Assembly: GCA_029934915.1 (NCBI GenBank)
Contig: JAOZLI010000058.1
Span: 1-5,964, forward strand
Source of the DNA: Desulfocapsa sp.
GTDB lineage: Bacteria > Desulfobacterota > Desulfobulbia > Desulfobulbales > Desulfocapsaceae
Direction of reading: 5' to 3'
DNA length: 5,964 nt
The position numbers were made by a program, and so were the translations under genes. Position 1 is the first letter of the stretch. Each line of letters opens with the position of its first letter. The notes under the pieces are model-generated. The model had not been told where the DNA came from and did not search any database. It worked only from the letters and a program-made list of their open reading frames with translations. Shown one piece after another: positions 1-5,964 of this stretch.

Positions 1-67
1 CCTGACTATAATTTTTTCGAAGGGTGTGGTCGTCTTCGACCAGGGCTATTGTATAAGGCATAATATT

Positions 68-946
68 CTATAAATTTGTATCTGTTCTTATCCGCAGAAA
101 AGAAGGAAATTTGGGGATACCGGATTGGTAATATCCATAATATTTAAAGGTGATAACGGAGCCAACAAGTGGAGGATTTTCCCGTTCAAGATCGCTGAAT
201 CCACCGCCTATTTTAAAACGGATTCCGTTTGCCAGTTCAACCAGCAGGGAGCCGAGTCGGTTTCTGTTTTTACCCTTGCCCTGTAAATGGGCAAGCACTG
301 TTGCCTCTGCATCGAAAAAACTTTTAACTTTGAGGATCTCATCGCTACGTCCGTTGTTGTAGAGTGCGTTTGCTTTTCGAACGATAAGACCTTCTCCACC
401 AAGTGCCTCTATTCGTTTCAGTTCGCTTGCCAGGTGTGCTTTGTCCTCGACTATCGTTTGTGGAATGATAAAGGCAAAGGTGCTGGGGTGTTGTTCAAAC
501 CAGTCCGTAAGCTTTTCCAGACGATGGATAAATCCTCCTGGTGCTTTCGGCACATCAAAAATAGCAAAATGCAGTTGCAACCAGCCAGTATGGGGGTGCT
601 TTCTCGTTACAGTGGAGACTGTCTGTTCGAATGTTCTGCGTCCCCCCCAGAGTTCCCCTTCTATGGGAAATGGTGGGAAGTTTTGAATGAATTCCTGTGG
701 TGGATAGAGACGGTTACCATTTTTTGACAGTAATTGGGTGCCAGTCCAATACCCGCGAACGCCGTCATATTTTTCACTCATCCACCAGCCTTTCACCTCA
801 ACAGTGTCATCATACACCTGAGGGAGCATAAGATCCATTCCAAACAATGGGATGGGACAGCAGATAAACAGGAGCAGCAAACAGAAAGTTTTATTCAATT
901 GGTCTATTTTGTGATATGGGTTAGAGAGTAAACGAAAAGAAAACAA
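68..946 (-). CDS. ligE: Secreted (periplasmic) minimal ATP-dependent DNA ligase, Lig E type
   Basis: ATP-dependent DNA ligases seal nicks through an enzyme-adenylate on a lysine. The 292-residue product shows this machinery: motif I SEKYDGVR (nucleophile K59), LSKNG near 73-77, the EGELWGGR block at 96-103, FAIFDVP at 127-133, motif IV EGLIVRK at 185-191 and motif V ILKVKSF at 204-210 (K206, K208). A C-terminal OB-fold follows (about 212-292), with [10 protein letters not shown] and [10 protein letters not shown] blocks. There is no extra DNA-binding domain, as in the minimal Lig E group. Residues 17-36 form a hydrophobic signal-peptide-like segment ending near LFG, so periplasmic location is inferred. 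The start is TTG at 946; an in-frame stop lies just upstream (962-964) and no ATG lies before the signal sequence. The Shine-Dalgarno is weak, and TTG at 898 (residue 17) is an alternative that keeps the hydrophobic core. The stop is TAG. It is divergent from the AIM24-domain gene. Family call strong; exact start and symbol less sure. Confidence 0.87.
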   Translation of the reverse strand: MFSFRLLSNPYHKIDQLNKTFCLLLLFICCPIPLFGMDLMLPQVYDDTVEVKGWWMSEKYDGVRGYWTGTQLLSKNGNRLYPPQEFIQNFPPFPIEGELWGGRRTFEQTVSTVTRKHPHTGWLQLHFAIFDVPKAPGGFIHRLEKLTDWFEQHPSTFAFIIPQTIVEDKAHLASELKRIEALGGEGLIVRKANALYNNGRSDEILKVKSFFDAEATVLAHLQGKGKNRNRLGSLLVELANGIRFKIGGGFSDLERENPPLVGSVITFKYYGYYQSGIPKFPSFLRIRTDTNL

Positions 947-986
947 ACTTTCTTTTATCCCTTATCAGCGACGAGGTCAACGAATT

Positions 987-1985
987 ATGGACAGTTATTT
1001 TGTAGCAGTGAACGGACAGCAGCAGGGACCCTTTTCGGTTAATCAAATTCGCAGTTCTCTGGCTCAGGGTGTGTATAGCCAGGAAACTCTGGTCTGGAGT
1101 CAGGGCATGAGTGAGTGGCAGCCCATTGCCTCACTTGCTGCTTTGCAGCAGACCGCACAGGCACCACCTCCTCCAGTAGGTGGAACACAGGCCCATGAGA
1201 TCGATTATGAAATTTTCGGGCAGGAGATGCAGTTTGTTGAGATAGAGCTTGATCCAGGGGAATCGGCAGTGGCAGAGGCGGGTGCTATGATGTATATGTC
1301 CGATGGGATCCAGATGGAAACAGTCTTCGGTGACGGTAGTCAGGGTTCCGAAAGTGGCGGCTTTATGGATAAGATGCTTGGTGCTGGTAAACGTTTGATT
1401 ACCGGAGAAGGTCTTTTTACCACAATGTTCAGTCATACTGGTCAGGGCAAGGGGCGAGTGGCCTTCGCTGCTCCCTATCCCGGTAAAATTATTCCCCTTG
1501 ATTTGAAAAATTATCAGCACAAGATTGTCTGTCAGAAAGATGCCTTCCTGTGCGCTGCCAAGGGTGTGGCCATTGGTGTTGCCTTTCAGAAAAAGATTGG
1601 TACTGCTCTATTTGGCGGGGAAGGCTTTATTATGCAGCAGCTTGAGGGGGATGGCTTAACATTTGTCCATGCCGGTGGAACCATTGTGGAAAAAGAGCTG
1701 GCAGCAGGCGAGACTTTGCGGGTGGATACGGGCTGTCTGGTGGCTCTAACTCAAACGGTGGCCTATGATATAGAATTTGTGGGTGGAGTGAAATCCGCTA
1801 TTTTTGGTGGGGAAGGATTTTTCTTTGCTACTCTGCAGGGACCCGGTCATGTCTGGTTGCAGTCATTGCCGTTTTCTCGTCTGGCCGGAAGAATACACTC
1901 AGCTGCTCCCCAAACTGGAGGAATGGGCTCCAGTAAAGGGGAAGGTTCTGTCTTGGGCGAATTAGGATCGTTGTTTCAGCGGTAA
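987..1985 (+). CDS. GYF_2 domain - AIM24/TIGR00266 family protein
   Basis: The 332-residue product has two parts. Residues about 4-52 match the GYF_2 (DUF4339) pattern: [14 protein letters not shown], then a segment ending [16 protein letters not shown]_2 is thought to be a protein- or peptide-binding module. A Pro/Gln-rich linker (53-68, with APPPPVGG) leads to an AIM24/TIGR00266 beta-rich domain (about 71-305). Family hallmarks there include [20 protein letters not shown] at 84-103, the Gly-rich stretch ITGEGLF at 138-144 and two FGGEGF copies (209-214, 273-278). The tail ends [13 protein letters not shown], typical of the family. No signal peptide or membrane segment is visible, so it is probably cytosolic. 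The molecular role of bacterial AIM24 proteins is unsettled; the name comes from a yeast mitochondrial protein. ATG 987 is supported by GAGG at 974-977 region with about nine bases of spacing. The gene is divergent from the ligase and appears monocistronic, ending before a perfect hairpin. Confidence 0.88.
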   Translation: MDSYFVAVNGQQQGPFSVNQIRSSLAQGVYSQETLVWSQGMSEWQPIASLAALQQTAQAPPPPVGGTQAHEIDYEIFGQEMQFVEIELDPGESAVAEAGAMMYMSDGIQMETVFGDGSQGSESGGFMDKMLGAGKRLITGEGLFTTMFSHTGQGKGRVAFAAPYPGKIIPLDLKNYQHKIVCQKDAFLCAAKGVAIGVAFQKKIGTALFGGEGFIMQQLEGDGLTFVHAGGTIVEKELAAGETLRVDTGCLVALTQTVAYDIEFVGGVKSAIFGGEGFFFATLQGPGHVWLQSLPFSRLAGRIHSAAPQTGGMGSSKGEGSVLGELGSLFQR

Positions 1986-2054
1986 TATTATCTTCCCTTC
2001 TAAAACATTTTCCTGAAGTAGAGTTGGAGGAAGATTTGCTCGTATGTTGTTGTG

Positions 2055-2081
2055 CGGAAGTAGTCATTGTGACTACTTCCG
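2055..2081. other. Perfect 12-bp hairpin downstream of the AIM24-domain gene
   Basis: The arms CGGAAGTAGTCA (2055-2066) and TGACTACTTCCG (2070-2081) are exact reverse complements around a TTG loop. It lies about 70 bases after the AIM24-domain stop. Neither strand has a U-tract after the stem, so it is not a canonical intrinsic terminator. It could stabilise a 3' end, help Rho-dependent termination, or be a dyad binding site. The structure is certain; the role is not. Confidence 0.55.
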
Positions 2082-2097
2082 TGAAATATGGGAGAAA

Positions 2098-2267
2098 CTA
2101 GGAGCTTGTCCGAGAATAGACATTTCGGAGTCTCGTACCTCGCTTACCTGTTCAAAATCGAGGCATTTCTACAAAATAAGCACAGGCATATAGTTAATAT
2201 TCCGAGCATTATTTTTTATAAATAACGAAGAGTTTGGGCAAAAGGGCATTCTCGGACAAGCTCCTAG
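2098..2267. repeat. MITE-like element with 20-bp perfect terminal inverted repeats
   Basis: CTAGGAGCTTGTCCGAGAAT at 2098-2117 is the exact reverse complement of 2248-2267, giving a 170-base unit. The interior is AT-rich, not obviously self-complementary, and holds no credible gene. This is the architecture of a non-autonomous insertion element (MITE) or an internally deleted insertion sequence. The outermost CTAG is itself palindromic and could be a duplicated 4-bp target (YTAR-type targets are known for IS5-family elements), leaving TIRs that begin GAGCTTGTCC. That family link is inference. The element ends eight bases from the Uma2 stop codon. Confidence 0.65.
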
Positions 2268-2275
2268 TGCCCCTT

Positions 2276-2845
2276 TTACGACTCTATCAACTGTATATCT
2301 TCATATATTTCTGCAACTGACAGGTCGCAATTCAAGCAATCCAGAATAAGATTGTCATCTGCTCCAAATGGTTCTGGTTTCCAGTCGTTTGTGCGACGAA
2401 AGAGGGTTACTGCTTGTTGCTCCTGAGATACCAGGACATACTCCTGCAGGGTTTTGATAGAGGTGTAGGCGAGAAATTTTTCTCGTCGGTCAATACGTTC
2501 CGTCGTTGGAGAAAGTACTTCGACTATGAGACAAGGGTTTTTACGGAAGTATGTTTCCTTATCGTCCGGGTCGCAACTAACCAGTATATCCGGGTAGTAA
2601 AATATATCTTTGCCTGCAATGTTGAGGTGGACTTTCATGTCAGCCATGAAGACCTGACAGCTGGTAGGACGGCCTGCGGCATGTAATAAAACAAATAGAT
2701 TGCCTGATATTAGATTGTGATTGGCACTTGCGCCGCTCATGGCGTGAATTATACCGTTAATATATTCATGCCGGGTTTCTCCCTCCTGTTCTCCGGTAAT
2801 ATATTCTTCAACACTGATATAATCAGATTCTGGTTGGATATTCAT
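2276..2845 (-). CDS. Uma2 family putative endonuclease (PD-(D/E)XK fold)
   Basis: The 189-residue product fits the Uma2 (DUF820, PF05685) family in length and layout. The N-terminus carries SVEEYITGEQ, then the family block RHEYINGIIHAMSGAS (25-40) with ANHNLISGNL. The predicted nuclease core is YYPDILVSCDP (D86), strand LIVEVLSPTTE (E109, V110) and the helix RIDRREKFLAYTSI with K123. The following QEYVLVSQEQQAVTLFRR strand pair is also typical. Families with this fold cut DNA, but Uma2 members are mostly uncharacterised, so substrate and role are unknown; no methylase or antitoxin partner sits beside it. ATG at 2845 has a strong G-rich Shine-Dalgarno (plus-strand CCCCCC at 2853-2858). The gene is alone on this strand and bracketed by two inverted-repeat elements, which suggests acquisition as an accessory unit. 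All core residues are present and the frame is intact. Confidence 0.85.
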   Translation of the reverse strand: MNIQPESDYISVEEYITGEQEGETRHEYINGIIHAMSGASANHNLISGNLFVLLHAAGRPTSCQVFMADMKVHLNIAGKDIFYYPDILVSCDPDDKETYFRKNPCLIVEVLSPTTERIDRREKFLAYTSIKTLQEYVLVSQEQQAVTLFRRTNDWKPEPFGADDNLILDCLNCDLSVAEIYEDIQLIES

Positions 2846-2884
2846 TTACTTTCCCCCCTGATGAAATAAGCCACTTTGTTAGAC

Positions 2885-2893
2885 AGTATATCA
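2885..2893 (-). promoter_or_regulatory. Candidate extended -10 promoter of the Uma2 gene
   Basis: Read on the minus strand the site is TGATATACT: the hexamer TATACT (plus-strand 2885-2890) preceded by the TGn extension. It lies about 40 bases upstream of the Uma2 ATG, leaving a leader of roughly 30 bases with the ribosome binding site. No good -35 hexamer is found at 17 bases, as is common for extended -10 promoters. This is pattern matching only. Confidence 0.4.
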
Positions 2894-2943
2894 TATCCAC
2901 TTCAAGTTTACGTTATTTTAAAAACTACGCCACAGCTTTCCTA

Positions 2944-3124
2944 AGGAACGGGGACAAAATAACTTTCCCATCTATACATCTCATCTTCAGGCCATTTTTG
3001 ATCGTTCTTCAATCATGAAATCCTCAACGTAGCCAGCTACGCCTGCGGTTTCCTTCAATCAGATCGATCAAAACTGACCTAAATCTGAGCGCCTACATGG
3101 GGAAGTTATTTTGTCCCCGTTCCT
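2944..3124. repeat. Long palindromic REP/MITE-like element
   Basis: The outer arms are perfect inverted repeats of 22 bases: 2944-2965, beginning AGGAACGGGGACAAAATAAC, and its complement at 3103-3124. Further in, CCCAT/ATGGG, TTTTGATCG (2996-3004) against CGATCAAAA, and a central CGTAGC-CA-GCTACG (3028-3041) are also symmetric. The whole 181-base unit can fold into one long imperfect hairpin centred near 3034. It encodes no gene. The size and end-to-end symmetry match palindromic MITEs or the REP-type substrates mobilised by REP-associated tyrosine transposases; no transposase is in the window, so the family is unassigned. Such a hairpin could also block read-through between the Uma2 gene and the sortase operon. 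Confidence 0.7.
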
Positions 3125-3135
3125 AACAGATAACA

Positions 3136-3195
3136 TTGTCATAATCTGTCATTTTTCACGGTCAAATTGTCATCATCCCTTCCTCGTTTTGTCAT
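3136..3195 (+). promoter_or_regulatory. TTGTCAT direct-repeat array (possible Pho box-like operator) upstream of the sortase operon
   Basis: Four seven-base direct repeats are visible: TTGTCAT 3136-3142, CTGTCAT 3146-3152, TTGTCAT 3167-3173 and TTGTCAT 3189-3195. Start-to-start distances of 10, 21 and 22 bases are near multiples of one helical turn, so the repeats lie on about the same face of the DNA. The E. coli PhoB half-site consensus is CTGTCAT with an 11-base period, so a PhoB or other OmpR-family response regulator is a reasonable guess; the first pair is one base short of that period. No convincing -10 hexamer was found. The array ends about 65 bases before the vWA gene start. Confidence 0.4.
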
Positions 3196-3260
3196 TGTCG
3201 TGGTGTTTATTGAATACCATCAATAACGGTGGATTCAAACAGCAATGAAAGCAGAGGGAA

Positions 3261-5372
3261 ATGATGGCGAATCAGAAATTAAGTAAATCAAAAAAAACAC
3301 TGGATCCGGGGAATGCACTCTTTATTTTCTATGTGGGATTTATGCTGTTTGTTTTTCTTTTGGCGATGGTGGTGGATAGTTCAGCCGCTGTAACTCCTGC
3401 CAGCGTGCGACAGGGCGAATTGCTATTTAGAGATATGGCGCAGACTGGGGAATATAATCCGGCACCGCATTTGTCCCAGGATATTGAGATATATGTAAGT
3501 GGGATGACGGCAAGAACAGTGCTCAATCAACGTTTTGCAAATGATACCGATGAATGGCAGGAAGCGGTGTATGTGTTTCCTCTGCCGGATGAGTCTGCGG
3601 TGGACAGTCTACGTATGCGAATCGGTGAGCGGTTGATTATCGGTGAGATAAAGGAAAAAGAAGAAGCAAGAAAGGTGTATGAACAGGCCAGAGCGGATGG
3701 CAGGAAAGCATCTCTTCTTGCCCAGGAACGTCCCAATATTTTTACCATGGCGGTGGCGAACATTGCACCGGGGGAAGAGATAGAGGTGGAAATCGAATTT
3801 AGCCAGGTTGTAGGGTTGCATGATGGGATTTTTTCCCTGCGTTTCCCCATGGTGGTGGCACCTCGTTATATCCCGGGACATGAGATTCAAAAGGAAGTGG
3901 ATACGGAGGCTGTACAGTTTTCCGGAACTGGCTGGGCCGTGAACACCGATCAGGTTCCCGATGCGTCACGTATCACACCGAACACGGTAATGCCTGGTGA
4001 AAAACCAATCAACCCTGTCCGGCTAATGCTTGAGCTGGCGGCTGGTTTCCCAGTGTCACGAATAGAAAGTTTATATCATGGAATATCTGTCCATGATGAA
4101 GTTCAGGAGAACAAACTCATACGTTTCAATGGTGAGGTAATGGCAGATCGTGATTTCGTTCTCGAGTGGGAGGCTGAAAAACAGAACACCCCACAGGCAG
4201 CACTCTTTGCCGAACAGCATGACCAGGATGAATATCTTCTCCTTATGCTCACACCACCGGAAATTGCAAGCAATGCTCTGCTACCTCCCAGAGAACTTAT
4301 ATTTGTGCTGGATACCTCCGGTTCCATGGCAGGCCCTTCAATTGTACAGGCTCGTGAGGCCTTAATTCTCGCTATTTCAAGGTTAACTGAACAGGATCGT
4401 TTTAATGTTATTGAGTTTAACTCCAGTGCCAGCAAACTCTTTGACAGGGCAGAGCAGGGCGATTCGGTCCACAGACAGCAGGCCATACGATTTGTGAGTG
4501 GTTTACGTGCCGATGGCGGTACAGAAATCGCCTCGGCTCTTGAACTGGCACTCGATGGCAGAAATAATCATGAACGGATTCGGCAGGTGATATTCTTAAC
4601 CGATGGCAGTGTTGGTAATGAAAGGGAACTTTTTACGATGATAGAATCACGTCTTGGTGATTCCAGACTCTTCACCGTTGGTATTGGATCTGCACCAAAT
4701 TCATTCTTTATGTCCCGTGCAGCCACCATTGGTCGTGGAACTTTTACGTATATTGGTAAAGTTAGTGAGGTGCAGCAGAAGATGACTATCCTGTTTCAAA
4801 AGCTGGAACATCCTGTCATTACTGATATCAGGATTACATCGGAAAATTACGAAGAAATGGAATATTATCCAAATCCTGTTCCGGATCTGTACCAGGGAGA
4901 ACCATTGCTTGTTTCGATAAAGGCAGGCGATGGATCAAGCGGTTTCCAGGTTTCAGGCCTTGTCAACGGGAGTTTCTGGCAGGAAGAAATAGATAGCGAA
5001 AATTATGCCATGCGTCCTGGAATCAGTACGCTTTGGGCTAGAAAGAAAATCAGAAATATAATGGATAGTCGGGTTCATGGGGTCGAAGAAAAGGAGGCGA
5101 GAGAACAGGTGCTTGCCACAGCGCTTGCGCATCACCTTGTTTCTAAATACACGAGCCTGGTGGCGGTTGAACAGGAACTTTCCAGACCGCTGAGCAGTGA
5201 TCTGAAACAAACTGCCATGAAAACAAATCTTCCCGCAGGTTGGAAGGCAAATCGTATATTTGCAGGAACCGCAAGAACTGCAAGCTCAGCACAGTTGCAG
5301 ATTATATTGGGAATGCTGCTTTTACTGCTGGCATCGTTTGTTTTTGTAAGAAACAGGGAAGGTGGGCGATGA
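3261..5372 (+). CDS. VIT and vWA domain sortase target protein (marine proteobacterial sortase target family, TIGR03788)
   Basis: This 703-residue surface or periplasmic protein is the probable substrate of the adjacent sortase. The N-terminus has a basic stretch (6-12) and a hydrophobic export segment (19-38), with possible cleavage near DSSAA (39-43). A VIT domain (about 70-185) shows VFPLPDESAVDSLRMRIG, the KEEARKVYEQAR helix and RPNIFTMAVANIAPGEE. The vWA domain (about 345-515) has an intact MIDAS metal site: DTSGS (D351, S353, S355), T421 and D448 in FLTDG. The C-terminus is tripartite: a degenerate motif FAGTA (667-671), a transmembrane stretch (about 679-696) and an Arg-containing tail. 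The usual LPxT-type proline is missing. AGAGGG at 3253-3258 is only two bases from ATG 3261 but five from the next codon, ATG 3264, so 3264 may be the true start. The gene overlaps the sortase start by four bases. Ligand unknown. Confidence 0.9.
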   Translation: MMANQKLSKSKKTLDPGNALFIFYVGFMLFVFLLAMVVDSSAAVTPASVRQGELLFRDMAQTGEYNPAPHLSQDIEIYVSGMTARTVLNQRFANDTDEWQEAVYVFPLPDESAVDSLRMRIGERLIIGEIKEKEEARKVYEQARADGRKASLLAQERPNIFTMAVANIAPGEEIEVEIEFSQVVGLHDGIFSLRFPMVVAPRYIPGHEIQKEVDTEAVQFSGTGWAVNTDQVPDASRITPNTVMPGEKPINPVRLMLELAAGFPVSRIESLYHGISVHDEVQENKLIRFNGEVMADRDFVLEWEAEKQNTPQAALFAEQHDQDEYLLLMLTPPEIASNALLPPRELIFVLDTSGSMAGPSIVQAREALILAISRLTEQDRFNVIEFNSSASKLFDRAEQGDSVHRQQAIRFVSGLRADGGTEIASALELALDGRNNHERIRQVIFLTDGSVGNERELFTMIESRLGDSRLFTVGIGSAPNSFFMSRAATIGRGTFTYIGKVSEVQQKMTILFQKLEHPVITDIRITSENYEEMEYYPNPVPDLYQGEPLLVSIKAGDGSSGFQVSGLVNGSFWQEEIDSENYAMRPGISTLWARKKIRNIMDSRVHGVEEKEAREQVLATALAHHLVSKYTSLVAVEQELSRPLSSDLKQTAMKTNLPAGWKANRIFAGTARTASSAQLQIILGMLLLLLASFVFVRNREGGR

Positions 5373-5941
5373 AAAGCATTATCTTACGCATGACCGCCTT
5401 TGTTCTGTTGGTGACCGGTAGTTTTCTCCTGTCTGACGGTTGCTGGATGCGGGCAAAGGCCGTTATTGCCCAGATCCTTCTGCAACACGCCTGGGAAGAG
5501 ACCATGGACACAGGCGAAAATACAAAGCCCTGGCCCTGGGCAGATACATGGCCCGTGGCACGGCTCACCGTGGAGCGATTGGGGATAGATCTGATTATCC
5601 TTGAGGGTGAGAGCGGAGAAGTACTAGCCTTTGGGCCTGGTCATTTACCGGCAAGTAGTAGCCCTGGTACGGATGGTCATTGTATCGTCGCAGGGCACCG
5701 GGATACTAGTTTTCGTTTTTTGCGATACTTGAACATAGAGGATATCCTGAGTGTACAAATAGCAGATGGTTCCATACATTCGTATCGGGTTAATGAGATG
5801 TTAACCAAAAAAGCCGAAAAACTGTATTTACAAGAGACTGACAGGCCGAGTTTTACACTTATTACCTGCTACCCCTTTGATGCATTGTTGCCGGGAACGA
5901 ATCTTCGATATGTTATTTTTGCTGATAGGATGTCTGGGTGA
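5369..5941 (+). CDS. Class GN sortase (TIGR03784), cysteine transpeptidase
   Basis: Sortases cleave a C-terminal sorting signal and transfer the protein to an amine acceptor. In this 190-residue product the catalytic triad is visible: H110 in VAGHRDTSF, C167 in TLITCYPF and R180 in NLRYVIFA. An N-terminal membrane anchor (about 7-22) is followed by the group-specific region KAVIAQILLQHAWEE and KPWPWADTWPVARL, hallmarks of the Gram-negative class. The enzyme should sit in the inner membrane facing the periplasm. The frame is open further upstream to 5240, but ATG 5369 is chosen: it overlaps the vWA stop as ATGA, has AGGGAAGG at 5355-5362 with six bases of spacing, and gives a normal N-terminal anchor. 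In this family the neighbouring VIT/vWA protein is often the only target in the genome, so the pair is read as enzyme plus dedicated substrate. The final acceptor in Gram-negatives is not established. Confidence 0.93.
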   Translation: MKSIILRMTAFVLLVTGSFLLSDGCWMRAKAVIAQILLQHAWEETMDTGENTKPWPWADTWPVARLTVERLGIDLIILEGESGEVLAFGPGHLPASSSPGTDGHCIVAGHRDTSFRFLRYLNIEDILSVQIADGSIHSYRVNEMLTKKAEKLYLQETDRPSFTLITCYPFDALLPGTNLRYVIFADRMSG

Positions 5942-5964
5942 ACGTGAAAAGAGAACCGCAGAAT
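5938..5964 (+). CDS. Possible start of a third cistron, truncated by the window edge
   Basis: GTG at 5938 overlaps the sortase stop as GTGA, and AGGA at 5927-5930 lies seven bases upstream. The frame stays open to the window end (nine codons, VNVKREPQN). A second in-frame GTG at 5944 is an alternative. The overlap repeats the ATGA coupling between the first two genes, which suggests a longer operon, but nine codons cannot identify a product or prove coding. Confidence 0.3.

Noticed and set aside
12..42. T-run followed by a TGGTCG-TCTT-CGACCA hairpin, considered as a terminator for the ligase
   Set aside because: The ligase is transcribed leftwards; read in that direction the hairpin is followed by A residues, not U, so it is not an intrinsic terminator for it.
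287..727. 146-codon plus-strand open frame inside the ligase gene
   Set aside because: It lies antisense to strongly conserved ligase motifs, shows no recognisable domain, and looks like a shadow frame.
1131..1520. 129-codon minus-strand open frame within the AIM24-domain gene
   Set aside because: It is antisense to a conserved coding region, with no domain and no supporting ribosome binding site noticed.
1828..2067. 79-codon minus-strand frame spanning the AIM24-domain gene end and the hairpin
   Set aside because: Low-complexity Ser/Thr-rich product with no family resemblance; it overlaps a convincing gene.
2944..3124. CRISPR or integron attC site
   Set aside because: It is a single inverted structure without direct repeats or spacers, and the ends do not give the GTTRRRY/RYYYAAC core pair expected of attC.
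3245..3286. 13-codon frame (MKAEGNDGESEIK) overlapping the vWA start, considered as a leader peptide
   Set aside because: No ribosome binding site seen, no regulatory codon run, and its length is expected by chance.
4103..4486. 127-codon minus-strand frame within the vWA domain
   Set aside because: Ser-rich shadow of the vWA coding sequence, antisense to the metal-site motif.
5240..5368. 43-codon N-terminal extension of the sortase
   Set aside because: It overlaps the vWA gene deeply, has no hallmark of an export signal, and ATG 5369 has a good ribosome binding site and a coupled ATGA overlap.

Overview
The window comes from a Gram-negative bacterium, most likely a proteobacterium in the broad sense (gammaproteobacterial or Desulfobacterota-like). 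The main reason is the right-hand operon: a class GN sortase next to a VIT/vWA sortase target, a pairing known from Proteobacteria, many of them marine. A signal-peptide-bearing Lig E-type DNA ligase also fits. The exact taxon cannot be fixed from sequence reading alone.

Layout. (1) 68-946, minus strand: a small ATP-dependent DNA ligase with an export signal, predicted periplasmic. (2) 987-1985, plus strand, divergent from the ligase across only 40 bases: a protein with an N-terminal GYF_2 domain, a Pro-rich linker and an AIM24/TIGR00266 domain. (3) 1986-3260: a region of accessory character. It holds a perfect 12-bp hairpin, a 170-base element bounded by 20-bp perfect inverted repeats, a Uma2-family putative PD-(D/E)XK nuclease gene on the minus strand with a plausible extended -10 promoter, and a ~180-base palindromic element with 22-bp perfect terminal arms. 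The Uma2 gene is therefore bracketed by two MITE/REP-like elements. (4) 3136-3195: four TTGTCAT/CTGTCAT direct repeats at roughly helical spacing, upstream of the next operon and reminiscent of a Pho box. (5) 3261-5941: a translationally coupled pair, the VIT/vWA sortase target (703 aa) and the class GN sortase (190 aa), joined by an ATGA overlap. A possible third cistron starts at the sortase stop (GTGA overlap) and leaves the window.

How the genes work together. The clear functional unit is the sortase operon: the vWA protein is exported, its C-terminal tripartite signal is held in the inner membrane, and the dedicated sortase is expected to cleave it. Its predicted cleavage site is degenerate: FAGTA stands where LPxTA is expected. 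That is the most interesting molecular oddity here. I found no evidence for a wholly unknown multi-gene system; the best leads are the divergent sorting signal, the TGTCAT repeat array and the palindrome-flanked Uma2 gene.
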